NCBI GenBank assembly: GCA_024508675.1
Contig: JANINQ010000003.1
Span: forward strand, 283,282 to 347,281
From: Afipia sp.
Lineage (GTDB): Bacteria; Pseudomonadota; Alphaproteobacteria; Rhizobiales; Xanthobacteraceae
Length of the DNA stretch: 64,000 bases
Direction: 5' to 3'
Below are positions 7,313 through 18,669 of this stretch, piece after piece. The notes under the pieces are model-generated. The model saw nothing but the letters and a program-made list of their open reading frames with translations, searched no databases and was not told the DNA's origin. Every line of letters starts with the position of its first letter. The stretch's first letter is position 1. Both the position numbers and the translations under genes were made by a program.

Positions 7313-8641
7313 ATGACCAGGATTACGAAGGGCAAGGCAGGAGTGGCGACGGACGGCAAGATGAGCCGCCGCGCATTGCTCAAGGCTGGCGCGGGCACCG
7401 CTGCGCTGCTGGCTGCGGCGCGGCTGAACTTTCCCGGCGGCGCATTCGCACAGACTGCCGGACCTGAAGTGACCAAGGCGATCCTCGGCTATATCGCGCT
7501 GATGGATGCGTCGCCGCTGGTGATCGCCAAGGAAAAGGGCATCTTCGCCAAGCACGGCGTGGGCGATGTCGAAGTCAACAAGCAGGCCTCGTGGGGCGCG
7601 ACTCGCGACAACCTCGTACTTGGCGGCGAAAAGAACGGCATCGATGGCGCGCACATCCTGACGCCGATGCCGTACCTGATCTCTGCCGGCAAGGTGACGC
7701 AGAACAACGTGCCGACGCCGATGTATATCCTCGCGCGCCTCAACCTCGATGCGCAGGCGATCTCCGTTTCCAACGAATACAAGGATCTGAAAGTCACGGC
7801 GAATGCGTCGGCGCTGAAGGAAGCCTTCGCCAAGAAGAAGGCCGAAGGCAAGGAAGTGAAGGTTGCGATGACCTTCCCCGGCGGCACGCATGATCTGTGG
7901 ATTCGCTACTGGCTTGCAGCCGGCGGCATCGACCCCGACAAGGATGTTTCGACAATCGTTGTTCCGCCGCCGCAGATGGTCGCGAACATGAAGGTCGGCA
8001 ACATGGACGCGTTCTGCGTCGGCGAGCCTTGGGGCGAACAGCTCGTCAACCAGGGCATCGGCTACACCGCATGCTCCACCGGCGAAATCTGGTCGAAGCA
8101 TCCGGAAAAGGCGCTCGGCATCCGCGCCGAATATGCCGACAAGTATCCCAAGGCGACACAGGCCATCCTGATGGCGGTGATGGAAGCGCAGCAGTGGTGC
8201 GACAAGCCCGAGAACCGCGCCGAGATGTCCGAGATCGTCGGCAAGCGGCAGTGGTTCAACGTGCCGGTCGCCGACATCATCGGCCGCGCCAATGGCGACA
8301 TCAACTACGGCAACGGACGCCTCGAGAAGGGCACGCCGCAGTTCATGAAGTTCTGGCGCGATCAGGCATCGTATCCGTTCAAGAGCCATGACGCCTGGTT
8401 CGTTACCGAAGACATCCGCTGGGGCAAGTTTGAGCCGACAACGGACGTCAAGGCACTCGTCGACAAGGTCAACCGCGAGGACATCTGGAAGTCGGCGGCG
8501 AAGGCGCTCGGTGTTGCTGCAGCCGACATTCCGGCAAGCACGTCGCGCGGCAAGGAGACCTTCTTCGACGGCAAGGTGTTCGATCCGGAAAATCCGTCCG
8601 CGTATCTGAAGAGTCTGTCGATCAAGCGTATTGAAGCCTGA
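7313..8641 (+). CDS. nrtA: Nitrate ABC transporter, periplasmic nitrate-binding protein (Tat-exported)
   Basis: The track ORF starts at 7001 inside the leader. The supported start is ATG 7313, preceded by ACACGAGGCACA, giving 442 residues. MSRRALLKAGAGTAALLAAA followed by AFAQ is a twin-arginine signal with an Ala-x-Ala cleavage site, as in other NrtA proteins. The mature part has the NrtA/CmpA/SsuA-like binding fold (YIALMDASPLVIAKEKGIFAK, WGATRDNLVLGG). It captures nitrate, and probably nitrite, in the periplasm for NrtBC. It is the first gene of the operon controlled by the NasT leader. An internal ATG at 7361 would also retain the RR motif. Confidence 0.94.
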   Translation: MTRITKGKAGVATDGKMSRRALLKAGAGTAALLAAARLNFPGGAFAQTAGPEVTKAILGYIALMDASPLVIAKEKGIFAKHGVGDVEVNKQASWGATRDNLVLGGEKNGIDGAHILTPMPYLISAGKVTQNNVPTPMYILARLNLDAQAISVSNEYKDLKVTANASALKEAFAKKKAEGKEVKVAMTFPGGTHDLWIRYWLAAGGIDPDKDVSTIVVPPPQMVANMKVGNMDAFCVGEPWGEQLVNQGIGYTACSTGEIWSKHPEKALGIRAEYADKYPKATQAILMAVMEAQQWCDKPENRAEMSEIVGKRQWFNVPVADIIGRANGDINYGNGRLEKGTPQFMKFWRDQASYPFKSHDAWFVTEDIRWGKFEPTTDVKALVDKVNREDIWKSAAKALGVAAADIPASTSRGKETFFDGKVFDPENPSAYLKSLSIKRIEA

Positions 8642-8700
8642 TGCATGGCGGGCCGCCCCGTGCAGCGGCGGCCCGTATCCAACTCAACCGAGGCACTCTC

Positions 8701-9606
8701 ATGAACATGCCACTCGCCAAGACAACCACCAGCGCGCTTGCGGCGCCGTCGCCGGCGTCGCCCGCTGCGGTGGTATCGCTGCCGAAGTCGTCGCGCAGCT
8801 TTGTGTCAGATACGCTTCTTCCCAATTTGCGGGCGCTTGCGGTGCGCGTCATTCCGCCGATCATCATGGTCGCGCTGATCTTCGCCGTCTGGCAGATCCT
8901 CTGCATGAAGCCCGGCGCGACGTTGCCGTCGCCGTCGCGGATTTGGGCCGACGCGAAAGACCTGATCGTCGATCCGTTCTTTGTCACCGGTCCGCAGGAC
9001 ATCGGCCTCGGCTGGCGCGTGTTGACCTCGCTGCAGCGCGTTGCTGTCGGCTTCGGCCTTGCAAGCGTTGTCGGCATCGTGGTCGGCGCGATCATCGGCC
9101 AGTCGGTCTGGGCGATGCGGGGCCTCGATCCGATCTTCCAGGTGATGCGCACGGTGCCGCCGCTGGCCTGGCTGCCGATCTCGCTGGCCGCGTTCCGCGA
9201 CAGCAACCCGTCGGCGATCTTCGTGATTTTTATCACCTCGATCTGGCCGATCATCATCAACACCGCGGTCGGCATCCGCAACATTCCGCAGGACTACCGC
9301 AACGTCGCTGCCGTGGTCCGGCTCAATCCGCTGGAGTTTTTCTGGAAGATCATGATCCCGTCGGCGGCGCCGTACATCTTCACGGGCCTGCGCATCGGCA
9401 TCGGCCTGTCATGGCTCGCCATCGTCGCAGCAGAAATGCTCACCGGCGGCGTCGGCATCGGCTTCTTCATCTGGGATGCGTGGAATTCGTCCCGGCTGTC
9501 CGACATTTTCGTGGCGCTCGCCTACATCGGCATCGTCGGTTTCGTGCTCGATCGCATCGTGGCCTTCATCGGCAACATCGCAACGCGCGGCGCGCAGGCG
9601 AACTAA
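8701..9606 (+). CDS. nrtB: Nitrate ABC transporter permease
   Basis: The track start (8641) overlaps the nrtA stop. ATG 8701, after AACCGAGGCACTC, is the better start (301 residues). It is a binding-protein-dependent transport permease with about six membrane spans and a cytoplasmic EAA-type loop (VRLNPLEFFWKIMIPSAAP) that contacts the ATPase. A Pro/Ala/Ser-rich N-terminal tail precedes the first span, as is common in NrtB. Together with NrtA and NrtC it imports nitrate across the inner membrane. Confidence 0.93.
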   Translation: MNMPLAKTTTSALAAPSPASPAAVVSLPKSSRSFVSDTLLPNLRALAVRVIPPIIMVALIFAVWQILCMKPGATLPSPSRIWADAKDLIVDPFFVTGPQDIGLGWRVLTSLQRVAVGFGLASVVGIVVGAIIGQSVWAMRGLDPIFQVMRTVPPLAWLPISLAAFRDSNPSAIFVIFITSIWPIIINTAVGIRNIPQDYRNVAAVVRLNPLEFFWKIMIPSAAPYIFTGLRIGIGLSWLAIVAAEMLTGGVGIGFFIWDAWNSSRLSDIFVALAYIGIVGFVLDRIVAFIGNIATRGAQAN

Positions 9607-9618
9607 GGGAGACACATA

Positions 9619-10410
9619 ATGGCTTATCTCAAGCTCGATCACGTCGATAAGGTCTTCACCCGCGGTTCGACCCAGAGCGAGGTGCTGAAGGACATCAACC
9701 TTACGGTGGAGAAGGGCGATTACGTCTCCATCATTGGCCACTCCGGCTGCGGCAAGTCCACGCTGCTCAACATCGTGGCTGGCCTGACCGACGCGACCCA
9801 GGGCGGTGTGCTGCTCGAAGGCCGCGAGGTGAATTCGCCGGGGCCGGATCGCGCGGTCGTGTTCCAGAACCATAGCCTGCTGCCGTGGCTCACCGTCTAC
9901 GACAACGTCAGGCTCGGCGTCGACAAGGTGTTCGGATCGACCAAGAGCCGCGCCGAGCGCGACGAATGGGTGCTGCACAATCTCAACCTCGTGCAGATGA
10001 CCCATGCCAAGGACAAGCGCCCGTCGGAAATCTCCGGCGGCATGAAGCAGCGCGTCGGCATCGCCCGCGCGCTGGCGATGGAGCCGAAGGTGCTGCTGCT
10101 CGACGAGCCGTTTGGCGCACTCGACGCGCTGACCCGCGCGCATCTGCAGGACTCGGTGATGGCCCTGCATCAGAAGCTCAACAATACGGTGATGATGATC
10201 ACCCACGACGTCGACGAGGCTGTGCTGCTCTCCAATCGCATCGTGATGATGACCAACGGCCCGAGTGCGCGGATCGGCGAAGTGCTTGAGGTTCCGCTGC
10301 CGCATCCGCGCAAGCGCCTCGAACTGGCGTCCAACCCGATCTACCTCAAGTGCCGCCAGCGCGTGCTCGAATTCCTCTACGAGCGGCATCGTTTTGTGGA
10401 GGCAGCATAA
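9619..10410 (+). CDS. nrtC: Nitrate ABC transporter ATP-binding protein (single domain, NrtD-type)
   Basis: A 263-residue ABC ATPase with Walker A GHSGCGKST, signature ISGGMKQRVGIARAL and Walker B VLLLDEPFGALD. It lacks the C-terminal NrtA-like domain of cyanobacterial NrtC, so it is structurally NrtD-like; the name nrtC follows alphaproteobacterial usage. GGGAGACACATA precedes the ATG, and only 12 bases separate it from nrtB. It powers nitrate uptake by the NrtAB(C) complex. Confidence 0.93.
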   Translation: MAYLKLDHVDKVFTRGSTQSEVLKDINLTVEKGDYVSIIGHSGCGKSTLLNIVAGLTDATQGGVLLEGREVNSPGPDRAVVFQNHSLLPWLTVYDNVRLGVDKVFGSTKSRAERDEWVLHNLNLVQMTHAKDKRPSEISGGMKQRVGIARALAMEPKVLLLDEPFGALDALTRAHLQDSVMALHQKLNNTVMMITHDVDEAVLLSNRIVMMTNGPSARIGEVLEVPLPHPRKRLELASNPIYLKCRQRVLEFLYERHRFVEAA

Positions 10411-10440
10411 GGCCAACTTTGCAGCGAAGGAGCAGGCAGG

Positions 10441-10866
10441 ATGACTCCCACCCAGGTTTCACTCGTTCAGGACAGTTTTGCGAAGGTCGTTCCGATCGCC
10501 GATCAGGCAGCCGTGATTTTCTACGACCGCCTTTTTGAGATCGCGCCGCAGGTCAAGCCGTTGTTCAAGGGCGACATGGCCAAGCAGCGCCGTGCCCTGA
10601 TGGGGACGCTCGGTGTGGTTGTCAATGGATTGTCGAACCTGCCGACGGTTCTTCCGGCGGCGAGCGCGTTGGCCAAGAAGCATGTCGGCTATGGAGTTGA
10701 AGCCTCGCACTACTCAGCGGTCGGCGCCGCTCTGCTCTGGACGCTGGAGAAGGGCCTCGGCGAAGCGTGGACTCCCGAAGTCGCCAGCGCCTGGACGGAT
10801 GCCTACGGCACGCTTTCAAACTTCATGATCGGTGAAGCCTACGGTCAGCAGGCGGCGGCGGAATAG
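10441..10866 (+). CDS. Single-domain haemoglobin (flavohaemoglobin-type globin) of the nitrate operon
   Basis: 141 residues: only the globin domain of the flavohaemoglobin family, with no reductase domain. By alignment to Hmp-type globins the B10 Tyr is residue 28 (IFYDRLF), the E7 Gln residue 49 and the proximal F8 His residue 81 (KKHVGYGV). Family knowledge: the equivalent Bjgb of Bradyrhizobium sits in its nitrate assimilation cluster and detoxifies NO produced during nitrate assimilation. The FAD-dependent oxidoreductase encoded next could supply electrons. AAGGAGCAGGCAGG lies just upstream of the ATG. Confidence 0.92.
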   Translation: MTPTQVSLVQDSFAKVVPIADQAAVIFYDRLFEIAPQVKPLFKGDMAKQRRALMGTLGVVVNGLSNLPTVLPAASALAKKHVGYGVEASHYSAVGAALLWTLEKGLGEAWTPEVASAWTDAYGTLSNFMIGEAYGQQAAAE

Positions 10867-10876
10867 GGACTGTAAC

Positions 10877-12091
10877 GTGAGCGAACCTCTCGTCATCATT
10901 GGCAATGGAATGGCCGCCGCTCGCTTCGTCGATGAGATGGCGAAGCGCGCGCTCGGCCGCTATGCGATTGCCGTGATCGGTGACGAACCACGGCTTGCCT
11001 ATAACCGCGTGCTGTTGTCATCCGTGCTGGCGGGCGAGGCAACCTCGGAAGAGATCGAACTGAAGCCGTCGGCCTGGTGGCGCGACCGCGGTGTAACGCT
11101 GACCTATGGCTGCGCGGCAAACTCCATCGATCTGGGCGAACGCACCATCCATCTCGCCAATGGCGGCGCTGTGCCATTCTCGAAGGTTGTGATCGCCACC
11201 GGATCGTCTGCGATCCGGCTGAACGTGCCGGGCGCGGATCTGCCGGGTGTCCACACCTTCCGCGACAGCCGCGACGTCGACATGCTGCTCAAGCTGGCAC
11301 GCGAGAAAGCGCGCGTTGTCGTGGTCGGCGGCGGATTGCTGGGTCTGGAGGCAGCTTACGGCCTCGCCAAGGCCGGTTCGAAAGTCACGCTGTTGCATCT
11401 GATGGACCGGCTGATGGAGCGGCAGCTCGATGCACCGGCGGCGGCGCTGCTGAAGCGGCTGGTGGAAGCAAAGGGCATCGAGGTTCTGCTCGGTGCGAAC
11501 ACCAAGCAGATTGCCGGTGAGGGCGTCGTACAGGCTGTTGAACTCTCGGACGGTCGGGTGATTGCCGCCGAAGCTGTGGTCTTTGCTGCAGGCATTCGTC
11601 CGAATATCGCGCTGGCGAAAGATGCGGGCGTGCCGGTCAATCGCGGCATTGTGGTCGATGACCAGTTGCGGACCGGCCATGGTGATGTGTTCGCGCTAGG
11701 CGAATGCGCCGAGCATCGTGGCACCTGTTACGGGCTGGTCGAACCGGCCTACGAGCAGGCGCGTGTGCTGGCGGATCATCTCGCGGGCCGCGACGCGCTC
11801 TACAGCGGCAGCGTCGTTTCGACAAATCTCAAGGTTTCCGGCGTCAGCGTTTTTTCTGCTGGCGATTTCCTCGGCGAGTCCGGCGCCGACACGCTTGTGT
11901 TCAACGATGAACGGCGTGGCACGTACAAGAAGCTTGTGGTGGCCGACGGTCGCCTCAAGGGAGCGGTCCTGGTCGGCGATACGCAGGATGCGCTCTGGTA
12001 CCTTGAACTGATCAGGACAACGGCGTCCATCGAAGCGATCCGCGGCGACATGATGTTTGGCCGCGCCCTCGCACAACCGAAGGCCGCATGA
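10877..12091 (+). CDS. FAD/NAD(P)H-dependent oxidoreductase (NirB N-terminal-like, Flp/NasB type)
   Basis: The ORF opens at 10832 inside the globin gene. The likely start is GTG 10877 (VSEPLVIIGNGMAAARF), giving 404 residues. It has two Rossmann motifs: GNGMAAARF near the N-terminus for FAD and VVGGGLLGLEAAYGLAKAG around residue 148 for NAD(P)H. It aligns with the flavin half of NirB but lacks the BFD [2Fe-2S], sirohaem and Rieske parts. Likely role: electron transfer from NAD(P)H to NasA, NirA or the adjacent globin, as proposed for Flp in Bradyrhizobium. Ten bases after the globin stop and 3 bases before nirA. Confidence 0.88.
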   Translation: MSEPLVIIGNGMAAARFVDEMAKRALGRYAIAVIGDEPRLAYNRVLLSSVLAGEATSEEIELKPSAWWRDRGVTLTYGCAANSIDLGERTIHLANGGAVPFSKVVIATGSSAIRLNVPGADLPGVHTFRDSRDVDMLLKLAREKARVVVVGGGLLGLEAAYGLAKAGSKVTLLHLMDRLMERQLDAPAAALLKRLVEAKGIEVLLGANTKQIAGEGVVQAVELSDGRVIAAEAVVFAAGIRPNIALAKDAGVPVNRGIVVDDQLRTGHGDVFALGECAEHRGTCYGLVEPAYEQARVLADHLAGRDALYSGSVVSTNLKVSGVSVFSAGDFLGESGADTLVFNDERRGTYKKLVVADGRLKGAVLVGDTQDALWYLELIRTTASIEAIRGDMMFGRALAQPKAA

Positions 12092-12094
12092 GAG

Positions 12095-13848
<1,754 letters not shown>

Positions 13849-13849
<1 letters not shown>

Positions 13850-15468
13850 TGAACCAGATGTCTCCTCCAGCCCAGCTTCAGATCATCCCGGACACCGCGC
13901 CGTTCTCGCAGGAACAGCGCTCGTGGCTGAACGGATTCTTTGCGGGTCTTGTCTCGCTCGATAACGCGGTCACGCCGCTCTCGCCGGAGCAGGGCGAAGC
14001 CGTGATGAAGGGTGCCGCCGGCGATGGCGACGACGGCGAAGCGCCGTGGCATGACCAGACCATGCCGATTGCCGAGCGCATGAAGCTGGCGGAAGGCCGC
14101 CCGATCCGCCGCCGGATGATGGCGGCGATGGCGCAGCAGGACTGCGGCCAGTGCGGCTACAACTGCAATGACTATTCCGAGGTGATTGCCAACAAGAGCG
14201 AGGCGCGGCTGAACCTTTGCGTTCCGGGCGGCAAGGAAACCGCGCGGATGCTCAAGTCCCTTTACGAAGAACTCGAGAAGGCGCCCGCGTCGGTGTCTGC
14301 TCCGGTAGTCGCCGCTGCGACAGTCGCGCCGGTTGCTGCCGCTCCGGCCGGAGAGCCCGGCCGGTCGCGCGACAACCCCGTGATGGCGTCTTTTCTGTCG
14401 CGGCGCCCGGTCAACAAGCCCGGCTCGGAAAAGGAAACCTGGCATATCGAGTTCGATCTGGCGCAGGCAGGTCTCGATTATGTCGTCGGCGATTCCTTCG
14501 GTGTGTTCGCCTCCAACGATCTCGGTCTCGTCGACCAGATCATCGCGATGCTCGGCGCGTCGCATATGACGGAGGTGAATGGCAAGCCGCTTCGCGAAGT
14601 GCTGCTGAAGGATGTATCGCTGTCGCCCGCACCTGACACGCTGTTCGAACTGATTTCGTTCGTCACCGGCGGCGTGCAGCGCGAGAAGGCGCGGGCGCTG
14701 GCCTCCGGCGACGATCCGGACGGCGATGCTACGAATCTTGACGTGCTGGCAGCGCTGCAGAAATTTGCCGGCGTGCGCCCACATCCGGAAGCCTTTATCG
14801 AAGCGCTTGAGCCGCTGCAGCCGCGTCTCTATTCGATCTCGTCGTCGCACAATGCAACGCCGGGCCGCCTGTCGCTGACGGTCGATGCGGTGCGTTATGT
14901 GATCGGCAAGCGCAAGCGCCTCGGGCTCGCGTCCACGTTTCTCGCGGAGCGGATCAATCCGGGCGACAGGCTCGGCGTCTATGTGCAGAAGGCGCACGGC
15001 TTCGGCCTGCCGCAGGACCCGAACACACCGATCATCATGATTGGCCCGGGCACCGGCATCGCCCCGTTCCGTGCGTTTCTGCATGATCGCCAGGCAACGA
15101 AAGCGCCGGGCCGCAACTGGCTGTTCTTTGGCCATCAGCGCAGCGAATACGACTTCTTCTATTCGGATGAACTGAATGCGATGAAGGCGTCCGGTCTGCT
15201 GACGCGGCTGTCGCTGGCATGGTCGCGCGACGGCGCCGAAAAGTTCTACGTGCAGGACCGCATGCGCGAAGTCGGCCGCGAGTTGTGGAACTGGCTGGCG
15301 GACGGCGCGCATGTCTATGTCTGCGGCGATGCCAAGCGGATGGCGAAGGATGTCGAGCGCGCGCTGGTCGACATCACCGCGCAGTTCGGCGCGCGATCGA
15401 CCGATGAAGCCATCGCGTTTGTGGCGGACCTGAAGAAGAAGGGCCGCTACCAGCAGGATGTTTACTGA
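13849..15468 (+). CDS. CysJ-like FAD reductase with an N-terminal [4Fe-4S] domain and no flavodoxin domain
   Basis: The track starts at GTG 13846; ATG 13849 (539 residues) overlaps the nirA stop and is preferred. Order of parts: FSQEQRSWLNGFFAGL helix; a four-cysteine domain C99-x2-C102-x3-C106-x17-C124 (DCGQCGYNCNDY ... LCVPGG), resembling the PF04060 Fe-S domain; an Ala/Pro-rich linker (about 140-180); then CysJ-type FAD-binding (RLYSISSS) and NAD(P)-binding (GPGTGIAPFRAF) domains to the C-terminal YQQDVY. The FMN/flavodoxin domain of CysJ is absent, so electrons would pass FAD to Fe-S to partner. It is the likely NADPH-dependent electron donor of NirA. Confidence 0.88.
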
Positions 15469-15651
15469 TGGCAGGCAGCGCCAAATCGCCGGTTCCACCG
15501 GAGACAGTTCGTTCCTCATCGGCCTTTGAAGGAGGAATTTCCTCTCTCCGGAAGAGCCAGGGTGCAAGTTTATCGTCTTTTTCCGGTCTGTCTTGTAAGT
15601 GGCTGATAAAGCAACTCAATATCCCGTCACGTGATCGATTGGAGATCGGCG

Positions 15652-15792
15652 ATGCGCGATATTGTGTCAGAAGCTCAGGCTCAGGCGTCTTCTGCCCAGA
15701 CGGAAGATCGCATGCACATGCTCGCGGTCTATGGCGCGTTCGTGCTGATCGCCACCATCGTGTTCGGCACGCTGTCCTATCATCCGTTTTAA
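15652..15792 (+). CDS. Small 46-residue single-span membrane protein in the nas operon
   Basis: Below the track cut-off. ATG 15652 follows TTGGAGATCGGCG, a good ribosome binding site. The product begins MRDIVSEAQAQASSAQTEDR, then a hydrophobic helix (LAVYGAFVLIATIVFGTL), then SYHPF and a stop. A soluble N-terminus of about 20 residues and one membrane span are clear. Function unknown. It lies between the flavoprotein and nasA on the same strand, so it may anchor or regulate the reductase complex. No homologue is named here. Confidence 0.62.
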   Translation: MRDIVSEAQAQASSAQTEDRMHMLAVYGAFVLIATIVFGTLSYHPF

Positions 15793-15826
15793 GAGATTTT
15801 CAGTCTGGCTTTGGTCGGCTCCTTGC

Positions 15827-15914
15827 GTCATTGCGAGGAGCGATAGCGACGAAGCAATCCACTCTTTTGCGTGTTAGCGTTCCGGTTGGATTGCTTCGCT
15901 TCGCTCGCAATGAC
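15827..15914. repeat. Palindromic intergenic repeat, family A copy 2
   Basis: It has the same arms as 3548-3621 (GTCATTGCGAGGAGCG ... GACGAAGCAATCCA / TGGATTGCTTCGC ... CTCGCAATGAC), with a longer centre. It lies inside the nas operon, between the small membrane protein and nasA, and ends 29 bases before the nasA start. Confidence 0.85.
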
Positions 15915-15943
15915 GGAGTGGAGTTTCGCATGCGGAGTGCCGC

Positions 15944-18649
15944 ATGACGAACCCTGATCCATCACTTGCTCCCGTCAAGACCACCTGTCCTTATTGCGGC
16001 GTAGGCTGCGGCGTTGTCGCGACGCCGGACGGCAAGGGCGGCGCGGCCATCGCGGGCGATCCGGACCATCCCGCCAATTTCGGCCGGTTGTGCTCCAAGG
16101 GCTCGGCGCTTGGCGAGACGCTGGGGCTGCACGAACGCCTGCTGCATCCGATGATCCGGTGCTCCAAGGGCAAGTTCGAACAGGTGGCGTGGACGGATGC
16201 GCTGGATCACGTCGCACACAGACTGCAGCACATCATCGCCAAACACGGTCCGGGTTCGGTCGCGTTCTATCTGTCGGGTCAGTTGCTGACCGAGGACTAT
16301 TACGTCGCCAACAAGCTGATGAAAGGATTCATCGGCACGGCGAACGTCGATACCAACTCGCGGCTCTGCATGTCGTCGTCGGTCGCGGGGCATCGCCGCG
16401 CCTTCGGCGCAGACACCGTGCCGGGATGTTATGAAGACCTTGATCAGGCGGATCTGCTGGTGCTGGTCGGATCGAACGCCGCCTGGTGTCATCCGATCCT
16501 GTTCCAGCGCATGATCGCCAACAAGCAGAAGCGCGGCGCGCGCATCGTCGTGATCGACCCGCGGCAGACCGAAACCTCGGGCGATGCCGACCTGTTTCTC
16601 GGTCTCAAGCCCGGCACCGACACGGCGCTGTTCAGCGGTCTGTTGACCTATCTTGCCGACAATGGCGCGCTGGATCGTCCCTACATCGACGAACATACGG
16701 CGGGTTTCGAAGAAGGGCTTGCGAAAGCGCGCGCCATCGCAGGCAGCGTCACGGCGACCGCGCTGGCGACCGGCCTTGCAGAAGGAGATGTTGCGGCGTT
16801 CTTCCAGATGTTCGCCAAGACGCAGCGCGTGGTGACGCTCTATTCGCAGGGCGTCAACCAGTCGGCGCAGGGCACCGACAAGGTCAACGCGATCATCAAC
16901 TGTCATCTCGCGACCGGGCGCATCGGCAAGCCGGGCGCTTCGCCGTTCTCGCTGACCGGCCAGCCGAATGCGATGGGCGGCCGCGAAGTCGGCGGCCTCG
17001 CCAATCAGCTCGCTGCCCATATGGGCTTCACGCCGCCGGACATCGACCGCGTGCGCCGGTTCTGGAAGGCGCCGCGCATCGCCACCCACGAAGGTCTCAA
17101 GGCTGTGCAGATGTTCCAGGCGATCGGGCGCGGCGAGATCAAGGCGCTGTGGGTGATGGGCACCAATCCGGCGGTGTCGCTGCCGAACGCGGATGCCGTT
17201 CGCGCTGCGATGAAGAAGCTCGACCTGCTGGTGATCTCGGAGAACGTGAAGTCCAACGACAGCATCAATTCCGGTGCGCATGTGCTGCTGCCCGCTCACG
17301 CATGGGGCGAGAAGTCCGGCACCGTCACCAACTCCGAGCGGCGGATTTCGCGCCAGCGCGGATTTTTGCCGCCGCCCGGCGAGGCGAAGGCGGACTGGTG
17401 GATCATGAGCGAGGTGGCGAAGCGCCTCGGCTACAGTGCGGCATTCGCCTACAAGTCCGCCGCCGATATTTTCCGCGAGCATGCCGAACTCTCGGCATTC
17501 GAGAATGGCGGCAGCCGTGACTTCGACATCGGTGCGATGGCGTCCGTGGCGGATGACGAATTCGATACGATGCCGCCGTTCATGTGGCCGATGCCGAAAG
17601 ACGCGGCTGACCCGCTGCCGCGTTTCTTTGCGGAGGGCGGATACTACACATCCGACCGCAAGGGGCATTTCATCGCGCCGGACATTCCGATGCTACGGGG
17701 CGCTACCTCGGAAGCGCGGCCGCTGCGCCTGAACACCGGGCGCATCCGCGACCAGTGGCACACCATGACACGCACCGGGCTCAGCCCGCGTCTCGGTCAG
17801 CACCTGCCTGAGCCTTATGTGGAGATTCATCCGGCCGACGCCATGCAGGCCGATATTATCGACGGCGGCTACGCGCGTCTGGCAACCGATCTCGGCCAGT
17901 GTGTTCTGAAAGTCGTCGTTAGTGAGCGTCAGCAGCGCGGCATGCTGTTTGCGCCGATCCACTGGAGCGAGGAGAATTCCTCCTCCGCGCGGGTCGGCGG
18001 ACTGGTTGCGCCGTTCACCGATCCGTTCTCGGGTCAGCCGGAAAACAAGGCGACACCGGTTGCCATCGAAGCCGTCGCGTTCGCGCAGCGCGGCTTTGTG
18101 CTGTCGCGCAAGGCAATGTCATTCCCGGACGGCGTGTGGTGGTCGCGCGTGGCGGTAACCGGGGGATATGGCTATCTGCTTGCCAGCAATCTGGAGATGG
18201 CGAACTGGAAAACGCAGCTCTTGCCGCAAGGCGAGGCGGGTCATGTTGCCGAATACGAAGACACGGCGCATGGCGTTTATCGCGGAGCGCAGTTCGAGGA
18301 CGACCGGCTCGAAGCCGTGCTGTTTGTCTGCTCCGAGGACAATCCGCCCAACTGGGATGCGGTCAAGGCTGCGTTTGCAACGGAGACGATCAGCGACGAC
18401 CAGAGACGGCTTCTGCTGTCAGGCAAATCTGCCGATGGCGTGGCGGGCGACGGTCCTGTTGTCTGCGCCTGCTTCGGTGTCGGACGCAATACCATCTGCG
18501 GTGCAATCGCGGAGGGCGTACGCACGGCTGCCGAGATCGGGGCGAAGCTGAAAGCCGGCACCAATTGCGGTTCTTGCATTCCTGAACTGAAGCGGCTGAT
18601 TGCGCAGACGGAAGTCGCGCAGCCGATGGAGGCTAGTGCCGCGAGTTAG
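15944..18649 (+). CDS. nasA: Assimilatory nitrate reductase, Mo-bis-MGD catalytic subunit with C-terminal BFD [2Fe-2S] domain
   Basis: 901 residues. The N-terminal [4Fe-4S] cysteines are C15, C18, C22 and C50 (CPYCGVGC ... RLCSKG). A molybdopterin oxidoreductase core follows (YLSGQLLTEDYYVANKLMKG; GVNQSAQGTDKVNAI). The C-terminal molybdopterin dinucleotide-binding domain (LNTGRIRDQWHTMTRTG) is intact. The extreme C-terminus adds a BFD-type [2Fe-2S] domain (C841, C843, C875, C878), as in Klebsiella NasA. It reduces nitrate to nitrite in the cytoplasm. It is the last gene of the operon; repeat copy A2 separates it from upstream genes, so a local promoter is possible. Confidence 0.95.
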   Translation: MTNPDPSLAPVKTTCPYCGVGCGVVATPDGKGGAAIAGDPDHPANFGRLCSKGSALGETLGLHERLLHPMIRCSKGKFEQVAWTDALDHVAHRLQHIIAKHGPGSVAFYLSGQLLTEDYYVANKLMKGFIGTANVDTNSRLCMSSSVAGHRRAFGADTVPGCYEDLDQADLLVLVGSNAAWCHPILFQRMIANKQKRGARIVVIDPRQTETSGDADLFLGLKPGTDTALFSGLLTYLADNGALDRPYIDEHTAGFEEGLAKARAIAGSVTATALATGLAEGDVAAFFQMFAKTQRVVTLYSQGVNQSAQGTDKVNAIINCHLATGRIGKPGASPFSLTGQPNAMGGREVGGLANQLAAHMGFTPPDIDRVRRFWKAPRIATHEGLKAVQMFQAIGRGEIKALWVMGTNPAVSLPNADAVRAAMKKLDLLVISENVKSNDSINSGAHVLLPAHAWGEKSGTVTNSERRISRQRGFLPPPGEAKADWWIMSEVAKRLGYSAAFAYKSAADIFREHAELSAFENGGSRDFDIGAMASVADDEFDTMPPFMWPMPKDAADPLPRFFAEGGYYTSDRKGHFIAPDIPMLRGATSEARPLRLNTGRIRDQWHTMTRTGLSPRLGQHLPEPYVEIHPADAMQADIIDGGYARLATDLGQCVLKVVVSERQQRGMLFAPIHWSEENSSSARVGGLVAPFTDPFSGQPENKATPVAIEAVAFAQRGFVLSRKAMSFPDGVWWSRVAVTGGYGYLLASNLEMANWKTQLLPQGEAGHVAEYEDTAHGVYRGAQFEDDRLEAVLFVCSEDNPPNWDAVKAAFATETISDDQRRLLLSGKSADGVAGDGPVVCACFGVGRNTICGAIAEGVRTAAEIGAKLKAGTNCGSCIPELKRLIAQTEVAQPMEASAAS

Positions 18650-18669
18650 TCTACGATCAATCATGGGAT

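Noticed and set aside
15468-15947. 159-residue plus-strand ORF after the flavoprotein
   Set aside because: It runs through the small membrane-protein gene in another frame and through the palindromic repeat; Arg/Ser-rich with no motif. The 46-residue frame inside is better supported.
15962-17668. 568-residue minus-strand ORF opposite nasA
   Set aside because: Shadow of nasA; the sense frame has intact Fe-S and molybdopterin motifs.
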